A stretch of 64,000 nt of DNA from Tupaia tana (GCA_026018925.1 JAKSZU010000013.1:77985791-78049790); one strand, 5' to 3'. Shown: positions 1-11,624, counted from the first letter of the stretch. Notes: generated by a model not told the origin, from the sequence alone. Numbers and translations: made by a program.

Positions 1-430
1 ATTTAATTTTTACCTTAGTTTTCTGGCTGAATAAAAAGCTATTAATTTTTTGGTTATACCCAGTACCCCACATTTCACTGATACCGTGAATACTGTTGTT
101 TTTACCATTTTGGGATTACTTTCAAGTTTAATACTTGAAATTGAGCTGTGAGTTGGTGCTAGAAATTGTGTGTTGGGCTTTTGAAAGACGTTAAAAAAGG
201 TTTTACTATATAGTTTACCCTTGAAAAATACAGGGTTAAGGGAACCCTTCAGTCCCTCCACACCGTTGAAAAACCCATGCATAACTTTTGACTTTCGAAA
301 AACTACTGATAGCCTACCTTTGACTAGAAGCCTTACTGATAATATAAACTATCCAGCAACATATACACTGTATGTTACAGGTATTATGTACAGTATTCTT
401 AAAATAAACTAGAGAAAAGAAAATGTTATC
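1..430 (+). other. FSD1L intron, nothing recognised
   Basis: A/T-rich, no exon-like frame matching FSD1L, no clear repeat. Confidence 0.6.
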
Positions 431-440
431 AAGAAAGTCA

Positions 441-616
441 AAAGGTGGGCTGACAGGTTTCATGGTGCTTAAGGTGCTGGACTCCCACATAGCTGACTGG
501 TTCAAATCCTGGACCTGGAAGCTTGCTTTCTCACTTTACCCCTCTCTTTCTCTTTCTCTGGTCAAATTAAAAATGATAATTATGATTATAAATAACATTA
601 AATAAATCTTTTAAAA
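441..616 (+). mobile_element. SINE type B
   Basis: Head CATGGTGCTTAAGGTGCTGG, tail TGGTCAAATTAAAAATGA. Flanked by the duplication AAGAAAGTCA (431-440 and 617-626). Confidence 0.85.
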
Positions 617-631
617 AAGAAAGTCACAATG

Positions 632-865
632 CCCAACTTGTTGGTATAGTCAGTAGCAAACTGAATTGCAGTGATTGAAGCTGTGTGAGTGACCTCAGGT
701 TCTGATCCCAAGGTTGACCTAAAAACACACAGGGCACATGCATGTGCCTAAGATCCTGACTAGCTGGAGGTCCAAGGAAAGGGGATTGCAGTGTGACGAG
801 ATCCTGCTGAGGGAATTTCTCTCTCTTGCTTGCTCTCTATCATGAATAAAATAAATTTAAGAAAA
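632..865 (+). mobile_element. SINE type D (old)
   Basis: Diverged head (GTTGGTATAGTCAGTAGC), CCTGACTAGCTGGAGG middle and a CTCTCTATCATGAATAAA end. Confidence 0.6.
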
Positions 866-881
866 AATAGTCATAAGAAAG

Positions 882-1098
882 TAGCCCAGTTGTGTGGCAC
901 AGGTGATAGGGCACTCCTGTGTGATATTGGAGCCACATGGGAGGCCTGGGTTTGAGTCCTGCATCCTCCTGAACATGCTGGCCATGCCTGCATGCGCCCA
1001 TGATCCTTCCTGACTAGGAGGCTGGCAGGAAAGATGGTCTATAACAAGGCCCCGTCAAGGATATTGATCTGTGTGTGTATCTCTCTCAACTGAGAGAA
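882..1098 (+). mobile_element. SINE type D
   Basis: GCCCAGTTGTGTGGCACAGG head, B-box-like GGGTTTGAGTCCTG, and a middle with CCTGACTAGGAGGCTGG. Confidence 0.7.
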
Positions 1099-1113
1099 AG
1101 AAATAAAACTTTT

Positions 1114-1360
1114 TTTTTTCCAGTTTTTTGCCATGAGGCATGTACACTTGCCAGAGAGACAGAAAGAGGGAGAGTGAGAAATCACCTTCCCTCCCCAGGA
1201 AGATGTCCACACTGCAGTCCCTTCTCCTCCATTTTCCTCTTGGGATCGTGGGCATGCACATGGTGCTTTTTTGATTTTCAAGCCTCCAGGTCCAGGACTC
1301 AAATCATTGATGGCCATGTGGGAATCCAGTACCTTAACCATCACACAACCTGCTGGCCCT
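1114..1360 (-). mobile_element. SINE type A/C
   Basis: Reverse of the A body (GTTTTTTGCCATGAGGCATG to CCTGCTGGCCCT), flanked by GAAATAAAACTTTTT / GAAATAAAAGTTTTT at 1099 and 1361. Confidence 0.85.
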
Positions 1361-1375
1361 GAAATAAAAGTTTTT

Positions 1376-1559
1376 TAAATGATTTATTTTATTTATTATT
1401 ATTATTTAATTTGGCACAGGTCACATGTGTTCACCAGAGAGAAGGGGAGAAAGAGACAGAGGGAAAATGAGAATGCAAGCCCCCCAAGTCCAGGATTTGA
1501 ACTGTAGTCAGCCGTGTGAGAGTCCAGCACCTTAACCACAATGCTACCTGCTGGCCCTA
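1376..1559 (-). mobile_element. SINE type B
   Basis: Reverse orientation: TAATTTGGCACAGGTCACAT tail side, GA-rich part, then AACCACAATGCTACCTGCTGGCCCT head. Confidence 0.8.
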
Positions 1560-1897
1560 AAACTTATTTTTAAAGTTAGATTATTATTACTAAATTATTA
1601 CTAAGAAAAAATATGTTTACAGTAGCATACTTATTTTCAATGTATTTATGGGAAAAAGCTGTGAATAAGTGAACCCATAAAATAGATCTGTGTTGTTCAA
1701 GGGTCAGATGTTTAGGAAACTTCAGATATTTAAAATAGCCAGATATTGTTTGGGTTGTTCAATGCTTGTTATGCATGAGTGGTAACACAGGGAGCTATTA
1801 TCATTTAGTAGTTTGCTAGGAGCCAAGATGTTTATTACATATAATACATGTTATTTAATAAGTACAATAATCTTCCTTAACCATTACAACAGTTCTG

Positions 1898-2151
1898 AAA
1901 TAAATTTTTTTTGTGTGAGTTTTTGCCGTAGGGCATATGCACTTGCCAGAGAGAGACAGTGAGTGGGAACCTGAGAAGTCATCCCTGAGATGGGTGGCCA
2001 CACTACAATCCCTTCTCCATTTTTCCCCTGGGATTTTGGGCATACATGCACATGCACCTGGCATGATTTTCAAGCTGCTGGGTTTGGGACTTGAGCCATG
2101 GTCAGCCACGTGGAAGTCCAGTTCCTTAACTACTGTGTTATTTGCCAGCCC
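1898..2151 (-). mobile_element. SINE type A/C
   Basis: GTTTTTGCCGTAGGGCATATG to TATTTGCCAGCCCTG; ends only about 45 bp upstream of the FSD1L exon acceptor at 2197. Confidence 0.8.
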
Positions 2152-2154
2152 TGA

Positions 2155-2508
<354 letters not shown>

Positions 2509-2738
2509 TAAAATAAACTGAGATGTTTTTATGGGTGCTTTGGTGCTTGGTTTATAAATTTTCATCTAGTTTAAATATATAAACATTGCTGAGATTTGCC
2601 CAGAATTTTTCCAGAAAATGGATTATAATTCAGTAATGTAATAATACTTGTTCAGGTTGGTTCAAGTCTCCTCAGATTTTCTGAATCTAACTGTAGTGCT
2701 CTCATTATTCTTTATTTGATCATAAAAATCATCTTGAG

Positions 2739-2999
2739 GGACCAGCAGTTAGCGTAATGGCTATGTCGCTGGACTCCCATGTAGTCGACCGCATTCGAGT
2801 CCCGGACCCAGCGGCTTAAACTCACGCCGGGCGCGTGTGCATGCGTGCCCAAGATCCCGAGAGGAGAATGGAGGAGAACGGATTGCGGCGTGGCCATCCC
2901 CCCTGGGGAGTGATTTCTCGCTTTCTATCTCTCTGTCTGTCTCTGTTTGTCTGGCGAGCGCACGCGCCCTATAGCAAAAACCTCTCCAAAAAAAGAAAA
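2739..2999 (+). mobile_element. SINE type A (young)
   Basis: GGGACCAGCAGTTAGCGTAA head, CGGGCGCGTGTGCATGCG middle, poly-A end. Flanked by a 15-bp duplication, AAAAATCATCTTGAG (2724-2738, 3000-3014). Confidence 0.93.
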
Positions 3000-3024
3000 A
3001 AAAATCATCTTGAGAGATCACTAG

Positions 3025-3180
3025 AATAGATACTGATACCTATATTGCAGATGAAGAAAGTGAAGTGCAGTGTGTTAAATGACTTGCCCATGATCTCTAG
3101 ATCAGCTTGGAAAGATGTGAGCTGGAATCTAAGTTCTGTGCCCGTCTTTCTTGTGGCCTTGAAACCTAGGTTCTAGTCTT
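3025..3180 (+). mobile_element. MIR remnant
   Basis: ATTGCAGATGAAGAAAGTGA, then TAAATGACTTGCCCATG, then GAGCTGGAATCTAAG follow the MIR core order. Confidence 0.65.
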
Positions 3181-3239
3181 CAATAACAATTTAGATTTAG
3201 TTAAAAATTAAAACTCTTGAGAATATTATTTGAACATAT

Positions 3240-3241
<2 letters not shown>

Positions 3242-3284
<43 letters not shown>
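3242..3284. repeat. T homopolymer (about 43 nt)
   Basis: An uninterrupted T run. It may be the poly-A tail of a minus-strand element whose body is the unplaced 3285-3480 stretch, or of HAL1-like copy 1. Confidence 0.9.
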
Positions 3285-3286
<2 letters not shown>

Positions 3287-3479
3287 GTATTTGGCCAGTT
3301 CGAAGGCCAAAATGCTAGAGATCTCTTCCTAGTTGTGAAATGATAATTAACTGAGCTTACTTCAGAATCTGACTCTGTGTATTGTTGTAGGTGCCTGGGA
3401 CATAGGACTTTGCACTGACCTTCAGTTTACACAGTAGTTGGACAGGGTTACATGCCAGAAATTTGATATAAATTTGGAG
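3285..3479. other. Unassigned sequence between T tract and HAL1-like copy
   Basis: Holds a small hairpin (GGCCAGTTCGAAGGCC, 3291-3306) and no coding signal. It may be the 3' end of the HAL1-like element. I recognise nothing else. Confidence 0.4.
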
Positions 3480-3995
3480 GATAACATAAAAATACCATAT
3501 CAGAGTGTGAATATATATATATATATATTTACCCCTATGTCTGACGCTCTGCCCTTTCCCACCCTCTTCTCACACTCTCACACTATCTCTGGTGTCTACA
3601 GTTGTCTTTCATTCCTCCCCCCACACACACACTTTATTGATCACACAGTTTCTTAAATAATCTAACTACTTTCAATAGCAAATTCATCTGGTAATTTCAA
3701 GAAAGCAGTTTTGAATTGGTAAGGAAATTTGCTTAAAACTTAAAGCCTGGAAACAGGTTAGTATTCTGAACTCTTAACACCGGACAAAAAAACCTAGAAG
3801 AAAAGCCGCAATATTTTAGTCAAAAGACACAGAATGCTGTTTCACCAGTTCAGTCTCATGTACTTCATCTATCTTCTGTTGTGGTTCGACCTTCCCGATT
3901 ACATTCTGGGATATAATATTGAACTCCAGACTTGTCCCTATGATTAAGTTGGCCACTTTCTTAGTTTTTGAACTCTTATTTCTGAGTGTCTGCGT

Positions 3996-4985
3996 TTAAT
4001 TTTCCTGACATAGCACTCCCTTGAGAACTCCTTGGAGATCTGGTCTGGTGCTGGTAAATTCTTTCAGGTTTTGTTTATCTGAGAATGTTCTTGTCTTTTC
4101 TTCCCATGTGAAGGATAATCTTGCTGGGTACAGTATTCTTGGTTGAAATTGCTTTTCCCTTAACACTTTGAATATATTTTTCCATTCTTTCCTTGCTCGC
4201 ATTGTTTCTGATGAGAGATCTGCTGTTAGTCTGATGGGATATCCTTTGTAGGTAACTTGTCATTTCTCTATTGCCAGTCTTAGTATCTTGTCTTTGTGGG
4301 TTTGGTCAGTCTGGCTATAATGTGTCTTGGGGAAGATCTTCTTGGGTTGATTCTATTTAGAGTCCTTTGTATTTCTTGGGACTGGATCTTTGAGTGCCTA
4401 TCTAGGTTTGCAAAGTTTTCTTGCAGGATTTCATAGAATAGATCATCAATGCCCTTATGAGTCTCTTCGCCTTCTGGGATGCCAATTATCCAAATGTTTG
4501 GACATTTGATGGTTATCTAGTACTTCTCGTATTTTATTCTCAAATTTTTGGGCCATTTTCTCAGTGTTCATGGTGGATTTTTCTAGGCCAGGAATTTTCT
4601 CTTCTACGTCTGAGATTTCTGTTTTCTGTATGATCTAGTCTACTTTTAATACTTTCAAGGGAGATTTTGACTTCCTGTATTGCAGCCTTCCTCCCTTAAC
4701 GGTTCCATTTGATTCTTTTGTAAAGTGTGTAATTCCTCTTTTAGATCTTGCAAGAATTTCCTCACCTCCTGGAACTCAGCTCCTTTCTCTTCTGCAGTTC
4801 ACCGTCTCTCTTCTATTCGATCTCTGTTAGCTTCGCCATTATGAATATTCTAGATTCTCTATCAGACATTTCCATGATTTCCATTGAACTGTCTGTGGAT
4901 AAAGAGGAACTATTCTTTTCCTTTGGAGGAGAGGTATTTTCTTGCTTTCTCATATTTCTTGTGGCCCTACGGTAATTTCTAGTCA
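3996..4985 (-). pseudogene. ORF1 remnant of HAL1-like copy 1
   Basis: Two readable blocks remain. At 4202-3996 is the C-terminal RNA-binding domain (EWKNIFKVLREKQFQPRILY, ending VLKGVLCQEN and stop). At 4985-4813 is the N-terminus (TRNMRKQENTSPPKEKN and following). Between them the coiled coil and RRM-like part (IIGIPEGEET-type, 4470-4510) are shifted and broken. It encodes no functional protein. Confidence 0.8.
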
Positions 4986-5410
4986 TCTGGTGGATGGTTT
5001 GTTTCCTCCCAAACTTGAAGTTCAATCTGAGTGTCCAGGAGAGTGCAGAAAAGGAAACAGAGAGAAACAAGAGCAACAAAAACAACTAAGAAATAGAGAA
5101 AAAGAGAAGGAAAAAAATGAACAAAAAAACCTAAAAATTATGTTTAAAAAATGCAAAAATTAGAAAAACCATGCTGTGCAAAATCACTAGTTCTTAGAAT
5201 CCATGAAGCTGTCTTCTGAAGGCCTGTCCCCTTGCCTCTCCTGGGTTGGGAGGGAGAGAGGGGATTATTTACAAGATAAAGGGAAAGGAGGGGCTGAAAG
5301 CCAAGAAAATGCTTTACCTTAAAAAATTTTAAAAAGGAAAAGTTACCAAAAAATTAGAAGGTAGAGCCATAGGTAGAGAGAGACAGAGGGCTTGAAAGGC
5401 TTCCTACTAC

Positions 5411-5660
5411 TTGAGTTTGTGGGCTGGAGGCTGAATTATCAGTGGAAAATCTTAATTTCTCTTATTCCCCTGAAATCACTAGTTCTCAGGAGCCGTGAAA
5501 GTGTCTTCTGAAGGCCTCTTCCCTTACCTCTCCACTCACGTTTGTGGGTTGGAGGCTGAATTATCATTGGAATATCTTAATTTCTCTTATTCCCCTGAAA
5601 TCACTAGTTCTCAGGAGCCATGAAGGTGTCTTCTGAAGGCCTCTTCCCTTGCCTCTTGAA
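5411..5660 (-). repeat. 125-bp tandem monomers at 5' end of HAL1-like copy 1
   Basis: Two adjacent 125-bp units share GGCTGAATTATC, AATTTCTCTTATTCCCCTGA and AAATCACTAGTTCTCAGGAG (starts about 5411 and 5536, anchor words at 5473 and 5598). A third, diverged part-unit is at 5181-5240. The sequence is unrelated to the 129-bp monomers of the young L1. Confidence 0.8.
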
Positions 5661-6169
5661 TTGTTTATGATGCTGAAATGAGCAAGGATGCTCATTGAAT
5701 AGATCCAGAATCAGGTTTTTGCCACCCGCTGCAGAGAGACAAAAATTTGATAAAGAAAGAAAGGAGTTTATTGAATGAGGCCAACATCAGGGGTAGACCT
5801 GAGTCCATAACTACTACTGCTGTACTGGACAAGATACAGAGCTTATATAGGGAGGAAAAACAAAACAAAACAAAACAAAGGGCAAGTTATTGAGGAGACT
5901 TGTCTTCTGTAAGATCACAAAAATTTAAAAAAGGAAGAAAAACAGTAAAAAATAAAATAAAAGGCAAAAACCACAAGAGGATTTGTGGGGGGCATTGTTA
6001 AGTCCTTTGTTTGGGGACAGTTATCCTTGGCTACCAGGATCAGTAACAAGGGCAACACCATTTCAAAATAGGACAGTCTCTGGACAGATTTCTTTGCAAT
6101 AGCTGTCCTTGTGTCAGGTAACAGTGGTCTTTGTGCAGTGTTGTGGTTCTGGCAGAGTTTTTTTTTTGC

Positions 6170-6206
<37 letters not shown>

Positions 6207-6595
6207 AGAGGTTTTTGCTATAGGGCGCGTGCGCTCGCCAGATAGAGAGAGACAGAGAAACAGAAAGCAAGAAATCACCTCCCGGGGGGATGGCCACGCC
6301 GCAATCCTTCTCCGTTCTCCTCTCGGGATCTTGGGCATGCACGCACACGCCCCCAGCGTGAGTTTTAAGCCACTGGGTCCAGAACGCGAACCGCTTCGCG
6401 GTCGACTACGTGGGAGTCCAGCGACATAGCCATTACGCTAACTGCTGGGCCCCCTGGCAGAGTTCTTTACCTAATAATTTTTGTTACCAAAATTTCTCTA
6501 TAATAGCATGAGAAAGCGCTTCCTCCATGGCCTTCCTTAACTCAATTTAGTTATATTGACATAAATGACTCTATTCTGGTTCTGACAAACTGTCA
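5661..6595 (-). mobile_element. ERV-type solo LTR (interrupted by SINE)
   Basis: On the minus strand an upstream U3-like part (6595-6160) is split by a type A SINE. Then comes a TATA box (TATATAAGC, about 5840-5848), a transcribed part, and AATAAA in CATTCAATAAACTCC (about 5768-5780), ending near 5665. TATA-to-AATAAA spacing of about 70 nt and the order of signals are LTR-like. No gag, pol or env sequence flanks it, so it is a solo LTR. The family is not identified and the termini are approximate. Confidence 0.6.
6160..6453 (-). mobile_element. SINE type A inside the LTR
   Basis: Near-consensus copy with a long T tract. Duplication CTGGCAGAGTT at 6149-6159 and 6454-6464. A small GCGAACCGCTTCGCGGTCG change doubles part of the B-box region. 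Confidence 0.92.
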
Positions 6596-7004
6596 CAGTA
6601 CCACTTATGGTCCTAGGAAAATAGTGAACATGGTTAAAATGTCTGCCCTCTCCCCTCCCCCCCCCAATTATGTAGCACTATTTATTCTGGCACTGAAATG
6701 ATCAAAAGTAATAAGTATTAAAAGTTCTTATGTCTAGAATTTTCAGGCTATATTTTTTTTTTACTTCTTTGTCAAGGCAAATGATCTGATATTAATAAAT
6801 CACAAATTACTCCCCAATCTCAAATGATAATTACTTATTATGTAATATTATACAAAAGTGGCCCCTAACACAAATTAAACATATGAAACATTTGTACTCT
6901 GATTTTTGGTACTTTGTTTTACATACTTTTAAAGATATGGAAACTAATATCTAGCTATATTTCTGAATTTACATAAAAGATAGGACCGTTTTTTTGTTTT
7001 GTTT

Positions 7005-7244
7005 TTCTTTTTTTAAGGTTTTTGCCATAGTGTATACGTACTTGCCAGAGAGAGAGAGAGTAAGTAAGAAATCTCACCCCTCAAGTGAGATGACCACTCT
7101 ACAGTCCCTTCTCCATCCTCTTGGAATTTTGGGAACACACACATACATGCCTGGCATGATTTTTAAGCCACCAGGTCCAGGACTCGAACCATGGTTGACC
7201 ATATGGGAATGGAGCTGCCTAACCACTATACTACCTGCTGGCCC
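7005..7244 (-). mobile_element. SINE type A/C
   Basis: TTTTTGCCATAGTGTATACG to CCTGCTGGCCCC; flanks GGACCGTTTTTTT and GGACCCTGTTTTT suggest the duplication. Confidence 0.8.
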
Positions 7245-7245
7245 C

Positions 7246-8640
7246 GGGACCCTGTTTTTGAGGCTTGTTTTATTTTCTTTTTTCTCTCTATAGTGTTTTA
7301 TCCCTGTTACCTCAGAGAGACTCTGTGATAGTATTCCCCCAAAAAAGAGAAGGTGAGAGAGATGAAAGGTGCTATCCCTGGGATTGAACCCAGGCCTTTT
7401 TGTTTGCATACTGTGGTATCTGATAAGTCTAGTCTTAAGTGGTTTGAAGTTGGTAAATTTTCTTGCCCATCTTGACTCCTGAACTGCTGCAGGCCCTTTT
7501 CTTAATCCTAGCAAACACTAAGGAACAGTTTTAGAATTTCTTTATTTCCTTCTTTCTTCTTCCCTTCTCTTCTCTCTCCCTTCCTTTTCCATCCTTATTT
7601 TAACAAGTAGTTGAGAATTTATATGTTAAGTGCAGTTTTTTTCCTCTCACAAATGTAGATGCTTTCACATGCATTACCTTAAATATAGAGGTTAATCTTG
7701 TTTTCTTAAGACAGTTCATTCCTAGAAGTACAGGATCTCGATATTACTTATACTTAATGCTAACTTGTGAGTAACTTACCTACTAAGGGATTCCTTTTCC
7801 ATTTTTTACTGAAAAGGTGCATTTTTCTTCTTTCTGTAAGTTCATTTCTGCTTAGATTCAGATTTTGAAAGCTGTTTACTTCTTTGTAGACTGTGACATT
7901 TAGTAAAAGCTGTGTGGTCAGTAAATTTGTATTCAAAAAGTTGTTTTCTAAATAAAGACAATGAACAATGGCTCTGATGCATAGTTGAAATTAAAGTGAG
8001 CTTTACAGAATAGTAGCGGATAAAAGGATTTCTGATACAATAGGTAAATATTAGGCTCTTAATATGATTATTTTGTTTGATGATGCATGTTTCACAAATC
8101 CGTGATATCTTAGCTAAGTCAAGTAATATCCCTACGTAAACTGGGGCATTTTAAGGAAATATTCCTTCAGTGCATAATTATCAAAAATGTAAACCTTTGG
8201 AGGGAAATAGAACAGAAGCAAGATAAAGAATTTGGGAATTGCATTTTAAAAAAGAAGGAACTACATGTTCCTCAGCCATGAATCAGTACATTTCAATAAT
8301 GTACCCTTAGTGTCCAAAGAGGGAAATGCTAATAACCTTGTTACACTGCTTTTTCTATATTAGCAGTTCTCAGTAAGTCTTTTGAATAATATAGGTAGTT
8401 TCCCCCAATACCAAATAATCTTAAAAGCATATTTTTGATTCATGTTTTCTTGTTTTGTTTTTATCTAAGTGATCTTTTCTCTCCTTTTGCTGTTTGCTGT
8501 GTAAATCATCTATTACCTGGATCAGTTCCCTTGCTTCTGCCTTCATGGGCCCAGTTTTTCCAAGTTTCTTGTAATTTGTAACTAATGCAAGTTTAGGTAT
8601 AAAATGATTAATATTATAATAGGATATCAGAGAACAAGTG
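7246..8640 (+). other. FSD1L intron, mostly unique
   Basis: Low-complexity CT tract near 7540-7590; a short GGGATTGAACCCAGGCC motif at 7379 may be a relic SINE B-box. No exon found. Confidence 0.6.
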
Positions 8641-8655
8641 CCAGTATCTATATAT

Positions 8656-8924
8656 ATATTTTTTTTTTTTTTTGAGAGGTTTTTCACTATAGGGCGAGTG
8701 CGCTCGCCAGACAGACAGAGAGAGACATAGAGACAGAAAGCGAGAAATCACCCCCCAGGGGGGATGGTCACGCCGCAATCCCTTCTCCTCCATTCTCCTC
8801 TCGGGATCTTGGGCACGCACGCACACGCGCCCGGTGTGAGTTGTAAGCCACCGGGTCCGAGACGCGAACCGCGGTCGACTACGTGGGAGTCCAGCGACAT
8901 AGCCATTACGCTAACTGCTGGTTC
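8656..8924 (-). mobile_element. SINE type A (young)
   Basis: CpG-rich, close to consensus. Duplication CCAGTATCTATATAT at 8641 and 8925. Confidence 0.92.
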
Positions 8925-9000
8925 CCAGTATCTATATATTTTTAATAACAGATTACTTTCTTATCCTTTATATTTTTATTGTTTTTAAAGAATTATTTAT

Positions 9001-9173
9001 TTGAGGCAGGTGGCATGGTGGTTGGGACACTAAACTCCCACATGACCAACTACAGTTTGAGTCCTGGACCTGATGGATTGCTTTCTCACTTTATTTCTCT
9101 CTCTCTCTCATGCATGTACATATGCCCTATAGCAAGTTAGAGAAAATGATAATAAAATAAATATTTTTAAATA
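9001..9173 (+). mobile_element. SINE type B
   Basis: AGGCAGGTGGCATGGTGGTTGG head, CTCTCTCTCATGCATGTAC and an A/T-rich tail. Directly abuts an opposite-strand type B copy. Confidence 0.8.
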
Positions 9174-9330
9174 ATTCATTTTATTATTATTAATTATTGT
9201 CATTATTATTTTAATTTGCTATAGAGCATGTGCACTCATGACAGAGAGAAAGCAAGCAAGCTGCTAGGTCCAGGACTTGCACTACTGTCAGCCATGTAGA
9301 ACCCTTAACTGCCACGCCACTTGCTGGCCC
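9174..9330 (-). mobile_element. SINE type B
   Basis: ATTTGCTATAGAGCATGTGC to CACGCCACTTGCTGGCCCC; forms an inverted pair with 9001-9173. Confidence 0.8.
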
Positions 9331-9572
9331 CTTTCTTATCCTTTTTTGTTGTACTAGCTCCCCTTCCTGTTTAATTGTAACAGTCATAATCAACTGATTC
9401 TAATAACAAGAAGTTGTGATTACTGTGTGCTGATGGAGATCCAGTAGAAGGTATAGCAGAAGTATCAGTAGCTATACAAGTATGTGGTATTTGGTTGGAG
9501 TAGAGGGCATAGAATAATGATTTGGGGAGGAAAGAGTTGGAAAACAGTTGCACAGCCATAAAATATGATACT

Positions 9573-9750
9573 TTGAGAGGTAGTCCCACATGGGAATGTT
9601 ACCAGTTCAACTCAGGAGACCTCTCGGGGGCTGGCTGAAGCTGAGAGTAGGTCATGGTATTGGGACTCTGCTGGGGATGTTCTCTCTTTCTCTCTCTCTC
9701 TCTTAGTCTCTCTCACTCATGAAAGAAAGAAATAACCTGAAAAACAGAGA
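9573..9750 (+). mobile_element. SINE type D
   Basis: TAGTCCCACATGGGAATG, CTCAGGAGACCTCTCGGG and the end CTCTCACTCATGAAAGAAAG. Confidence 0.6.
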
Positions 9751-9889
9751 GATAAAGGGACATAAAGTAGGAATTTAAATTACTGCCTAATCACTGAAAA
9801 TTTTAAATGCTAGGATTAGGAATTTGAACTTTATATATAGTGTTGTATCAGTTGAGTAGGAAAATATTGTGATGTGCTTCAGAAAGTGA

Positions 9890-10510
<621 letters not shown>

Positions 10511-10525
10511 TGTGTAAGAGTCTCT

Positions 10526-10785
10526 TTTATTCTCTTCTTTTCTTTTTTTTTCTTTTCTTTTTTATAGGGCATGTGCACTTGCCAGAAAGACAGAGAGACA
10601 GAAAGCGAGAAATCACCCCCCAGGGATGGCCACACCACAATCCCTCCTCCTCCATTCTCCTCTTGGGATCTTGGGCATGCATGCACACGTGCCCAGTGTG
10701 AATTTAAGCCACCGGGTCTGGGACTTGAACAACAGTCCACTACATGGGAGTCCAGTGACGTAGCCAATACGCCAACTGCTGGTCC
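10526..10785 (-). mobile_element. SINE type A, left half of a composite
   Basis: ATAGGGCATGTGCACTTGCC to CAACTGCTGGTCCC. The left duplication (GAGTCTCTTTT, 10516) pairs with 11121, beyond the CTTT repeat and the next SINE. Confidence 0.85.
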
Positions 10786-10811
10786 CGAGTCTGTCTGTCT
10801 GTCTGTCTTTT

Positions 10812-10863
<52 letters not shown>

Positions 10864-10910
10864 TCCTTCTTTCCTTCCTTCTTTCTTTCTTTCTTTCTTT
10901 CTTTCTTTTT
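10786..10910. repeat. GTCT/CTTT microsatellite
   Basis: (GTCT)5 then about (CTTT)24 with CCTT interruptions, between two minus-strand SINEs. Confidence 0.95.
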
Positions 10911-10978
10911 AAATAATTATTTATTTTATTTATTCATTCTTTTTTTTTTTTTTTTTAATTTGACCAGAGAGAGTTAGA

Positions 10979-11030
<52 letters not shown>

Positions 11031-11120
11031 GTGAGAAAGCAAGCCACCAGATTCAGGACTCGAATCCTGGTCAGCCATGTGGGAGTGTCCAGCACCTTAA
11101 CCACCATGCCACCTGCTGGT
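10911..11120 (-). mobile_element. SINE type B, right half of a composite
   Basis: TTTAATTTGACCAGAGAGAG, a 46-bp GA run, then CCATGCCACCTGCTGGTCCC. Confidence 0.85.
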
Positions 11121-11582
11121 CCCGAGTCTCTTTCTTTTTTAACTGAGGACCTTTTTGACCAAACTGAAGATAAATGCCATTGTGAGTTATAACAGTGAAT
11201 CAAAAAAGAAAATCTTCTGGAGACTTTTGAGCTAATTTTATTATGAGCTATTTAAGTTGTAAAGCAGTTTCTTAACAGTTGCCTATTTTTATCTGACAGT
11301 GTCCATGTAACTTCACTGAAGAAACATACAAGGTGATGATCTATGTCTGTCTAGTTCTAGGACTTAGTATATCTAGCTTGGCTGAATAACTTTTTTTTCT
11401 TTTAACCAATAAGCAGAAGCTTTCATATGCTAAAATATTGCTCTGTGTAGACTGCCTGTATTGGTAGCTTATGTTTTGAATTTACAGCATTATAGTGTGC
11501 TGCATATTACTTGGATTATATTGTATATGATAACAAAACAATAAGCTCTGCTTTAAAAATCTCTCTTCAATTATTTCTTCTC

Positions 11583-11586
<4 letters not shown>

Positions 11587-11623
<37 letters not shown>
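11587..11623. repeat. T homopolymer (about 35 nt)
   Basis: Uninterrupted T run in an FSD1L intron; no element body identified next to it. Confidence 0.9.

Positions 11624-11624
<1 letters not shown>

Larger units (their letters stand above)
3480..5660 (-). mobile_element. HAL1-like element (L1 ORF1 without ORF2), copy 1
   Basis: On the minus strand: tandem 5' monomers (5411-5660), 5'UTR, an ORF1 broken by stops and shifts (about 4985-3996, with coiled-coil and LREKQFQPRILYPARLSF), then a stub like the ORF2 start (GTGGCCAACTTAATC at about 3955). After that comes about 480 bp of non-coding sequence with AATAAA near 3637 and a piece resembling L1 3'UTR (about 3520-3615). No ORF2 is present. The same order is seen at 21262-22404. 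An L1 with a simple deletion is the alternative, but two independent copies with the same junction argue for a propagated half-L1. Confidence 0.75.

Noticed and set aside
7074-7514. 146-codon minus-strand frame
   Set aside because: It covers a type A/C SINE and flanking intron; the peptide is the usual translated SINE head.
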